Of a stretch of DNA of 36,615 nucleotides, positions 24,894 to 31,432 are shown piece after piece. The notes beneath the pieces were generated by a model that had not been told where the DNA came from, made no database searches, and worked only from the letters and a program-made list of their open reading frames with translations. This DNA comes from Candidatus Auribacterota bacterium (GTDB lineage: Bacteria; Auribacterota; JAFGBW01; JAFGJP01): the NCBI GenBank assembly GCA_023144635.1, contig JAGLFH010000054.1, positions 1-36,615 on the forward strand. Reading direction: 5' to 3'. The position numbers were made by a program, and so were the translations under genes. Position 1 is the first letter of the stretch; each line of letters begins with the position of its first letter.

Positions 24894-25973
24894 ATGAAAA
24901 AGAATATTTTTTATTTTCTTCTAATAAGTTTTTTGTTTTTTTCAGACACAACATCTGTTTATGCTGAAAAAGAAGCAATGTTCTATAAAAACATCAACGG
25001 TAAAACCATTAGATGTGATCTTTGTCCACACAAATGCATTCTTGATAAAGGGGAAACAGGATTTTGCAAAGTCCGTCTTAACAGAGATGGAAAACTCTAT
25101 TCACTTGTTTTCGGAAAACCCTGTACAGTCAATATCGGACCAATAGAAAAAGCTCCTTTTTATCATTTCCTTCCTGGCTCAAAACGCCTTTGTGTTGCAA
25201 CTGCAGGATGCAATATGCGATGTAGTTTTTGTCAAAACTGGCAGATCAGCCAGAATGGTCCCGAAGATATAAGAAGCTTTTCCTTAACTCCTGAAGAACT
25301 GGTACAAAAAGCCGCTCAATTAGAAATTCCTACTATTTGTTATACGTATTCAGAACCAATTGTTTTTTATGAATATATGTATGAATCATCTATTCTAGCT
25401 AAAAATAGCGGCATACGAACTACAATGGTCTCAAATGGATTTATTAACAGTTTGCCTATGAAGAAGCTCATTCCTTATTTAGATGCCGTTAAGATCGATT
25501 TAAAAGCTTTCAGTACTAAATTCTATGAAGATATCTGTGATGCTAAGCTTGAAGAAGTAAAAAACACACTAAAACTTCTAAAAGAGAACAAAAAACATTT
25601 CGAAATAGTTGTTCTTATAATTCCTACTCTTAATGACAGTGATCCTGAACTAAATAGCATGTGCAAATGGATATCCGTTAATCTTGGCAATGATATACCG
25701 ATCCACTTCAGTAGATTTGTACCCAGCTACAAGCTTACAAGCCTTCCCATGACACCCGTAAAAACTCTTGAAAGAGCACATAAAATAGCAAAAAAAAATC
25801 ATCTTAAGTACGTTTATATAGGAAACGTGCCCGGACATATTTATAATTCTACCTATTGTCCAAGCTGCGGTAAGATCCTGGTTAAAAGGATGCAATACGA
25901 AGTAACGAAACTGAATATTTCAAAAGGAAAGTGTAAATTTTGCGGTCTTTCCATACCGGGAGTATGGGAATAA
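24894..25973 (+). CDS. amrS: AmrS-like radical SAM enzyme with an N-terminal signal peptide
   Basis: This 359-residue protein has the radical SAM cluster motif C106xxxC110xxC113 (GCNMRCSFCQNW) and the AmmeMemoRadiSam architecture: an N-terminal Cys block (C41, C44, C48, C58), the core (~98-300) with CYTYSEPIVFYEYM, and a C-terminal Cys pair set (CPSCGK ... CKFCG) ending in PGVWE. It is preceded by a clear Sec-type signal (~1-24, hydrophobic LLISFLFFS, cleavage VYA/EK), so export is predicted, which is odd for an oxygen-labile, SAM-dependent enzyme. An internal ATG at residue 29 (24978) with a weak ribosome site would give a cytoplasmic form. Memo and AMMECR1 genes are absent from the window. 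Confidence 0.85.
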   Translation: MKKNIFYFLLISFLFFSDTTSVYAEKEAMFYKNINGKTIRCDLCPHKCILDKGETGFCKVRLNRDGKLYSLVFGKPCTVNIGPIEKAPFYHFLPGSKRLCVATAGCNMRCSFCQNWQISQNGPEDIRSFSLTPEELVQKAAQLEIPTICYTYSEPIVFYEYMYESSILAKNSGIRTTMVSNGFINSLPMKKLIPYLDAVKIDLKAFSTKFYEDICDAKLEEVKNTLKLLKENKKHFEIVVLIIPTLNDSDPELNSMCKWISVNLGNDIPIHFSRFVPSYKLTSLPMTPVKTLERAHKIAKKNHLKYVYIGNVPGHIYNSTYCPSCGKILVKRMQYEVTKLNISKGKCKFCGLSIPGVWE

Positions 25974-26018
25974 GATCGCACTTCGTGCGATTTCAGACAC
26001 AAGACTCAGGACTCAGGA
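25974..26018. repeat. Short repeat block after the radical SAM gene
   Basis: A seven-base inverted repeat ATCGCAC/GTGCGAT around TTC (25975-25991), followed by an imperfect tandem CAGACACAAGACTCAGGACTC-like stretch (25994-26016). The latter belongs to the same kind of CAG/ACTCAGG element seen as the coding tail of the M16 peptidase at 31199-31236. Confidence 0.5.
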
Positions 26019-26020
26019 TA

Positions 26021-26055
26021 AAAAAAGCTGACAGTTTTTTTCTGTCAGCTTTTTT
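26021..26055. terminator. Bidirectional rho-independent terminator
   Basis: A 14-base inverted repeat, AAAAAAGCTGACAG and CTGTCAGCTTTTTT, separated by seven T residues. The GC part of the stem (GCTGACAG/CTGTCAGC) is eight base pairs and is flanked by A- and T-runs, so it should terminate from both sides. It lies between the convergent radical SAM and bactofilin genes. Confidence 0.88.
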
Positions 26056-26074
26056 CGAAAGAAGTAAAACAAAT

Positions 26075-26776
26075 TTATTTAACAACACTTTTTGGTTCTA
26101 TTTCTGCTTTTCCAACAAAAATAGCACCGTCTTCAACAACAAAGTTTGACGTAACTACTTTTCCAAAGATCTTTCCTGTAGATGTAAGAGTAACACTTTT
26201 TTCTGCAATTACCTCTCCTCTGATCTTTCCCCGAACTACGACACTTCCAACATTGATACTCGCCCTTACTTCTGCATCTTCAGATAAATATATTGTCCCG
26301 CGTGTATCAAGATCTCCCTGAAATTTACCGCGTATCTCATAATCCTGCAGATTTATACGGTTACCACATTTTTTACAGAAAGAAGATAATGCAATTGTAG
26401 GAACTTCCTGCTCTGCATGACAATGAGAACAGTTAACTTTTCGAACCTCACTATGTACAACTTGAGAAGGTTCTTCTCTCATGGAAAGATTTACTGTGGT
26501 TTTTGCAGGTTCTTTGTATTCTTTAAATTCCTTAGTTTTTTTTATTTCAGGTTGAGCTACAACAGGTGCTTGTTTAACTTCTTTATCTATTGCCTCTTCT
26601 TCAACTTCTTTTGCCTTTCTTGTATTAATTATTTTTTTGCACTCTTTACAAAAAGTTAATTCTGCACGAGCAGAAACTTCCTGAATAGAACCGCAATGAG
26701 GACAAAGGATCTTTTTATTATCATTGTCCTTTTGTTCCTGTGAAAATTTAGAAAATTTACTGGATAACCAGCTCAT
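26075..26776 (-). CDS. Bactofilin with two N-terminal zinc ribbons
   Basis: This 233-residue protein has two CxxC-CxxC zinc ribbons (C25/C28/C43/C46 and C116/C119/C134/C137) joined by a charged, proline- and glutamate-rich linker (~55-110), then a bactofilin beta-helix (~145-230, with YEIRGKFQGDLDTRGTIYL and repeated G-x-V strands). Bactofilins self-assemble into filaments and act as cytoskeletal scaffolds near the membrane. The two near-identical ribbons look like an internal duplication (CPHCGSIQEV versus CSHCHAEQEV). It follows the plain bactofilin gene by 35 bases and is preceded by AGGAG. Terminator 26021-26055 is just downstream. Confidence 0.88.
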   Translation of the reverse strand: MSWLSSKFSKFSQEQKDNDNKKILCPHCGSIQEVSARAELTFCKECKKIINTRKAKEVEEEAIDKEVKQAPVVAQPEIKKTKEFKEYKEPAKTTVNLSMREEPSQVVHSEVRKVNCSHCHAEQEVPTIALSSFCKKCGNRINLQDYEIRGKFQGDLDTRGTIYLSEDAEVRASINVGSVVVRGKIRGEVIAEKSVTLTSTGKIFGKVVTSNFVVEDGAIFVGKAEIEPKSVVK

Positions 26777-26811
26777 GTCAGCTCCTGTTTTTTTTATTCA
26801 GAATAAAATTA

Positions 26812-27321
26812 TTATTTTCCTTTTGCAGCATCTTTATCTCCAGATGCATCCTTCTCTTTTAATGAATCTAGAAGACGTTTTTTTTCAGCTGATTTTACTT
26901 TGTCCTGTCCGGCACTATCTGCTTCTATTGATATATCTATTTTTTCATTAGCAGGATTTACATCACAGTTTCCTACAAAAGAAACACCTTCTTCAATTGC
27001 AAGCCTTGATGCTTTTATATCACCGAATAGTTTTGCAGAAGACCGCAATTCCACTCTATTATCAGCAATAATATTGCCATTTACTTTACCTTCGATTATA
27101 ACACTTTCTGCTTTTATAGAAGCTTTTACATCTCCTGTTTTTCCAATGTAAAGTGTACCTTGAGAAATAATATCACCTTGAAATTTACCATCAATGCGTA
27201 AGATACCTTTGAATTTTATTGTTCCCTTAAAAACAGCATCTGAAGATATAATTGTTTCTCTCGTTCCATCATCTGTTGCTACATACGGTTCAAAGCCATC
27301 TTGCTTTTCTTTTGTTAGCAT
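26812..27321 (-). CDS. Bactofilin (polymer-forming cytoskeletal protein)
   Basis: This 169-residue protein has a bactofilin domain (~25-130) with the signature pattern SSDAVFKGTIKFKGILRIDG, KFQGDIISQGTLYIGKTGDV and GKVNGNIIADNRVELRSSA. A charged, Lys/Asp-rich tail (~130-169) is probably disordered. It polymerises without nucleotide and likely co-assembles with the zinc-ribbon bactofilin encoded 35 bases downstream, with which it shares domain layout. Strong AAGGAGG ribosome site 8 bases before ATG. Confidence 0.92.
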   Translation of the reverse strand: MLTKEKQDGFEPYVATDDGTRETIISSDAVFKGTIKFKGILRIDGKFQGDIISQGTLYIGKTGDVKASIKAESVIIEGKVNGNIIADNRVELRSSAKLFGDIKASRLAIEEGVSFVGNCDVNPANEKIDISIEADSAGQDKVKSAEKKRLLDSLKEKDASGDKDAAKGK

Positions 27322-27529
27322 CTTTCTGCCTCCTTGGAGCTATTATTCATGCTTATTAAACGTAAGTACTTGCATTTTAACAACATAACTTTTATACTAT
27401 TATAATATACAATTTTCAATATGTTAAATTTATATAACTTTTTGTTAGAATCTTCAACAAAAAATAAGCTTTTTTTTAGCTATGCATAATTTAAGCCAAT
27501 TAATTTGACCAGTCAAGAAAAAACACAAC

Positions 27530-28123
27530 TCAGTTCTCTTCGCTGACAGGCTCCTTTTCAGGTTCATTTGATGTTTCTTTTCTCTTTACCCCGCTAAGTG
27601 GAAGCAACGATTTAAGCTTTTCCTGAAAATATTCAATATCTTCCTCACTTAAATAAGGTACTTCTATCTGAAAAATATCCTCATTTTTTGAATCTTTATA
27701 AAAAAGTACATCTATTGATTTATCTTCAGAATATTTATTATGACAAAGTATAAGTCTTTTTTTTCTTTCAAGCATAAGGCCGAGTAAATAACGAAATACT
27801 TTTATTTCACGTATTTCATCATCTTCAAGCCCCTTTAGTTCATATTCCATTTTTTCCTTAAAAAGATTCATAACTACATCTTTATCAGGCAATCTTGGAG
27901 TATTATCTTCCTCCTTTTCCTTAAAATTGCACTTCCAAAATGGATGGTCTGAAATTCCACGTTTTTTCCAGCATTCATCACAAAAATCAAAACGATCTGT
28001 TTCGAAAACATCTTCTTCATTGCTTGGCTTTAGCATAATTATAGAATAAACAATGTCATCAATTTTGTGATCACAATTACAATCCGAACAAGCTTCATTA
28101 ATTTTTTTTATGGACCACTTCAT
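27530..28123 (-). CDS. Cys-rich protein of unknown function, partner of the DUF1844 gene
   Basis: This 197-residue soluble protein starts with a Cys-rich region: C12SDC15NC17, F47CDEC51W and C65, spaced like a metal-binding module (~10-66). The middle (~85-125) is helical and basic (LLGLMLERKKRLILCH), and the tail is strongly acidic (EPEKEPVSEEN). I recall no named domain, though Cys modules of this C-x2-C ... FCDECW form occur in hypothetical proteins of several Gram-negative phyla. It begins four bases after the stop of the DUF1844 gene, so the two are translationally linked. A 208-base gap follows before the bactofilin pair. Confidence 0.65.
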   Translation of the reverse strand: MKWSIKKINEACSDCNCDHKIDDIVYSIIMLKPSNEEDVFETDRFDFCDECWKKRGISDHPFWKCNFKEKEEDNTPRLPDKDVVMNLFKEKMEYELKGLEDDEIREIKVFRYLLGLMLERKKRLILCHNKYSEDKSIDVLFYKDSKNEDIFQIEVPYLSEEDIEYFQEKLKSLLPLSGVKRKETSNEPEKEPVSEEN

Positions 28124-28127
28124 TAAA

Positions 28128-28469
28128 TCAAACCTTATTCTCTTGTTCTTCTTCTTTTACTTCATCTGTTGAACTTGATTCTTTCTTTTTCTCATCTTCA
28201 ATTTCTTCTACATAATTAAGCTGAAGATTTGAAAGACTAGACTGCAAAACATTCTTTTCATTCTCAGTTAAGTTTCCATCTGTTTTTGTATCCAGCATTT
28301 TCAGTATTTCTATTGTGGATTGCACACCAGCAAGATCTTTATTAATTTTTCCTGTTATAGGATTCATGATCTTTCCTAACTGCTGTATTCCGGAATTATA
28401 TAACATCGAAACAAAACTTATGAATAAAATCTCATTTGGATCATTGATCCCCTTAATACCTTCATCCAT
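28128..28469 (-). CDS. DUF1844 protein
   Basis: This 113-residue protein matches DUF1844: EILFISFVSMLYNSGIQQLG, then NPITGKINKDLAGVQSTIEI, LDTKTDGNLTENEKNVLQSS and LQLNYVEE, followed by an acidic low-complexity tail (~92-113). The family is widespread in diderm bacteria and its function is unknown; the conserved helices are moderately hydrophobic. Strong GGAGG ribosome site. First gene of the minus-strand unit that continues with the Cys-rich protein; the bactofilins lie beyond a 208-base gap on the same strand. Confidence 0.87.
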   Translation of the reverse strand: MDEGIKGINDPNEILFISFVSMLYNSGIQQLGKIMNPITGKINKDLAGVQSTIEILKMLDTKTDGNLTENEKNVLQSSLSNLQLNYVEEIEDEKKKESSSTDEVKEEEQENKV

Positions 28470-28579
28470 CTTCCTACCTCCATTATATTAATTTCTGTAC
28501 TACAACTTTTTTTATACTATAATAACTAAAAAAATAAAATTTATTACAAACTTCATTTGTGGAAAGGATTATAAAAAAA

Positions 28580-31237
28580 ATGTACACGAAACAAAAGTCT
28601 TTTTTATTAAAAGCTGTTCTATTTATTTTTGTATTTCTAATACCTGTTCGCTGCATCTCCCAGACATCAGACAATATAGCTGTGGAAGAATATGATCTTG
28701 CAAATCACCTAAAAGTACTGCTCATACCTACTTATTCCGGCAACAGAACAGCTAAAGTGCTCATAACTGTTAAAACCGGAAGCCTTATGGAAGGAAGATT
28801 TTTAGGTTCCGGAGTATCTCATTTTCTTGAACATCTTCTTTTTAAAGGAACAGAGAATAATACAGAAACTGAACTTGCAAGAAGGGTAAAAGGTCTTGGC
28901 GGATACGTAAATGCACACACATCATTCACTTACACACAATACTACATAAATCTTCCATCCAACAATATAGATGAAGCACTTGATATACTCTCAAGTATGA
29001 TACTTAACTGTTCTCCTAGTGAAGAAGAATTTCTAAAAGAGAAAGCAGTTGTATTACGAGAAATGGACATGACAGAAGATAATATGAAGCGTCTTCTATC
29101 AAAGACCTTCTTTCAAACACATTATTTTGGAACATCTATGGCTTTTCCGATAATAGGATTCAAAGATACTTTTTCTGCTCTTACACCAAAAGACGTAAAA
29201 GAGTACTATGACCTTACTTATCAACCTTCAAATATGATACTTACTGTTTGCGGTGATTTTAATAAAAGTACCATCAAGCCTAAAATAGAGAAGCTTTACG
29301 GTAAAAAGAAAAATCTTAGATTCAAAGAACATTCTTTTGCTTCTATAAAAAGACCTATTGGAACAAGGGTTAAAACAATAGAAAAGCCTCAAATAACAAC
29401 AACAAAAACAATGATAGGCTTTAAAAGCTGCAGTCTTGATGATAGTGACCTGTACGCTCTTGATGTCGCATCTGAGATACTCGGAGGAGGTAAAAGTTCA
29501 AGGTTCAAACAAAAACTGCTTTTTAAAAACCTTGTAAACTCAATTAATTGCTACAATTACACTCCAGAATATGAAGGAGTTTTTGTGATTCAGTTTGATT
29601 GTTCTCAAGCTTCAAATAAAGTTGTGATGGACATTATAGATAATGAACTAGAAAGTCTAAAAAAAGGTGAGCTGGAGGAAAATGAAATAGAACGAGCAAT
29701 ACAAAGAGTATCTCTTCAATATGCAAACAGTATGGAAACAACTTCAGAAAAAGCCTTTAGATTTACCGACAGCTTCATGTTTACAGGAACCATGGATTTC
29801 CCTAAATTATATATACGTGGGTTGAAAAGAGTGACAAAAGAGGATATTTCCTTTGTGGCAAAAAAATATTTCAAAAAAGATAACCTTACAACTGTTTATC
29901 TTAAGCCTAAAAAGGATGACAATAATAAAAATGATGAAATCATTAAAAAAAGCGATAAAGAAACTCTCAGCAAACCGGAATTAATAACCCTTCCAAACGG
30001 TTTAAAAATAATTTTAAAGAATAAAGAAAATATCCTTGCTTCATATATCCATGTTTATCTAAAAGGTGGATCATCTTATGAAAAAGAAAAGGAATTCGGA
30101 CTGTCATACTTAACCTCTCAAATGCTTTTAAAAGGAACTAATTCTCTCAAACAAAAGGAACTATCGGAAAAAATAGAGTTTATGGGCGCTAATCTTTCTC
30201 CAATTTCAGGATATAATGCGATGGGGCTTAGCTTAAAAGTATTAAACCATAATCTTGAAAAGGCCTTCCCTCTTTTAAAAGACATTCTATTAGAATCATC
30301 CTTTTTGGATGACGAATTTGAAATAGTTAAAAATCAGGCAAAAGAAAATATAAAAAAACAAAAGGAAGATATTTTTTCTACTGCGATTCTAACTTTAAGA
30401 AAAAAAATGTTCTCTGTTCATCCTTATGGACGCTCAATTTTTGGGACAAGTGAATCAATCGATAATATATCAGCAGAGCAATGCAAGTCTTACTGGAAAA
30501 ACACATTTACACCGGATAACTTAATAATCTCAGTAACAGGAGCTTTTGATAAAGATAAAATACTTTCATTAATAAAGGAACTCTTTTCAAAACTCAAAAG
30601 TAATAAATTTTCTTATACCCCTCAAATAAATACTTTCACACCAAAAGGACAAGAGTCTTTTAAAATTTTTCCATCTAAACAAGCAGCTGTTTTAATAGGC
30701 TTCAATGCTCCTGACTATCTTTCTCACAAACGTTATTATTATGATTTCCTCGATACTTTTTTCTCGGACCAGTCTTCTCCTTTATTTGAATCCATAAGAA
30801 CAGAAAAAGGACTCGCATACATGACAGGTTCTGTTTATATAAAAGGGCCTTTCGGAGGATTCTTTTTCTTTTACTGCGCAACTTCACCAAACAATAAAGA
30901 AAAAGTTAAAAATTTACTTCTCAAAAATATCAGTAATTTTAACAAAACTGGCATTACTAAAAAAGATTTTGAAACAACAATGACACGTTTTATCGCTGAA
31001 AACTATTTCCGTTTTGAAACAGCAAGTTCACGATCAGAATCAAGTTCCTTTGATGAATTATATGGATTAGGTTTTGATAACTACCTCAAATATAATGATC
31101 ATGCTGATAAAATCACTCTATCTATCATAAATAATACTTTAAAAAATGGTTTTATTCCGGAAAATGCAGTAATACTTGTAGTTGCACCTGAGGATAAAGA
31201 GCAGATGTCAGAAGACAGAGGACAGAAAACAGAATAG
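28580..31237 (+). CDS. Two-module M16 zinc peptidase, exported
   Basis: This 885-residue protein has an N-terminal hydrophobic signal or anchor (~8-24) and two M16 modules. Module 1 (~33-450) has the inverted zinc site HFLEH (81-85) and a downstream glutamate, probably E161 in VVLREM. Module 2 (~470-870) has lost HxxEH (LSYLTSQML at that place) but keeps the R/Y segment SIRTEKGLAYMTGS, the usual active/inactive pair of pitrilysin-type enzymes. It likely degrades peptides in the periplasm. I start at the ATG at 28580, behind GGAAAGGAT; a GTG at 28559 in frame has no ribosome site. The final ~14 residues (DKEQMSEDRGQKTE) are encoded by a short interspersed repeat. Confidence 0.92.
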   Translation: MYTKQKSFLLKAVLFIFVFLIPVRCISQTSDNIAVEEYDLANHLKVLLIPTYSGNRTAKVLITVKTGSLMEGRFLGSGVSHFLEHLLFKGTENNTETELARRVKGLGGYVNAHTSFTYTQYYINLPSNNIDEALDILSSMILNCSPSEEEFLKEKAVVLREMDMTEDNMKRLLSKTFFQTHYFGTSMAFPIIGFKDTFSALTPKDVKEYYDLTYQPSNMILTVCGDFNKSTIKPKIEKLYGKKKNLRFKEHSFASIKRPIGTRVKTIEKPQITTTKTMIGFKSCSLDDSDLYALDVASEILGGGKSSRFKQKLLFKNLVNSINCYNYTPEYEGVFVIQFDCSQASNKVVMDIIDNELESLKKGELEENEIERAIQRVSLQYANSMETTSEKAFRFTDSFMFTGTMDFPKLYIRGLKRVTKEDISFVAKKYFKKDNLTTVYLKPKKDDNNKNDEIIKKSDKETLSKPELITLPNGLKIILKNKENILASYIHVYLKGGSSYEKEKEFGLSYLTSQMLLKGTNSLKQKELSEKIEFMGANLSPISGYNAMGLSLKVLNHNLEKAFPLLKDILLESSFLDDEFEIVKNQAKENIKKQKEDIFSTAILTLRKKMFSVHPYGRSIFGTSESIDNISAEQCKSYWKNTFTPDNLIISVTGAFDKDKILSLIKELFSKLKSNKFSYTPQINTFTPKGQESFKIFPSKQAAVLIGFNAPDYLSHKRYYYDFLDTFFSDQSSPLFESIRTEKGLAYMTGSVYIKGPFGGFFFFYCATSPNNKEKVKNLLLKNISNFNKTGITKKDFETTMTRFIAENYFRFETASSRSESSSFDELYGLGFDNYLKYNDHADKITLSIINNTLKNGFIPENAVILVVAPEDKEQMSEDRGQKTE
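31199..31236 (+). repeat. CAGA-rich repeat forming the M16 3' end
   Basis: The sequence AGAGCAGATGTCAGAAGACA and its continuation GAGGACAGAAAACAGAATAG is an imperfect tandem of CAGA/GACAGA units. It resembles the 25994-26016 block and lies in frame at the end of the M16 gene. Confidence 0.5.
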
Positions 31238-31296
31238 AGCTAAGGTAGAAAGTAAATTACACTTATTACGAGGTTACCGCGTCACTCACATTTGTT

Positions 31297-31325
31297 CGTT
31301 CCTCGCAATGACGATGTTTTATGTT
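31297..31325 (+). repeat. CTCGCAATGACG partial element, copy 1
   Basis: CCTCGCAATGACGATGTTTT with flanks. The core GCAATGACG recurs at 36564-36572 with a similar AT-rich tail (CCTTTTACTTTTT), and the tail resembles that of the CCTG-TTTC-CAGG elements. Possibly one composite repeat. Confidence 0.45.
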
Positions 31326-31373
31326 TATGCTTCATGAAGTGACCTTGCTTTTTTTAAGAGATACAAAATAAAA

Positions 31374-31397
31374 GGGCGGATTTGGAATCCGCCCCTA
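31374..31397. repeat. GGGCGGATT/AATCCGCCC hairpin repeat, copy 2
   Basis: Same 22-base sequence as 2499-2520. It lies between the convergent M16 and CheR-like genes and is followed on the plus strand by CTACAAATTTTTT, so it could also act as a weak terminator for the peptidase transcript. Confidence 0.75.
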
Positions 31398-31432
31398 CAA
31401 ATTTTTTATTATTAGAATTTAGTTTTTATCTA

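Noticed and set aside
19803..25973. RiPP-type biosynthetic cluster built around the radical SAM enzyme
   Set aside because: No precursor peptide, RRE domain or SPASM domain is visible; the enzyme matches the AmrS family.
28559..28579. GTG start for the M16 peptidase
   Set aside because: There is no ribosome site before it; GGAAAGGAT is correctly placed for the ATG at 28580.
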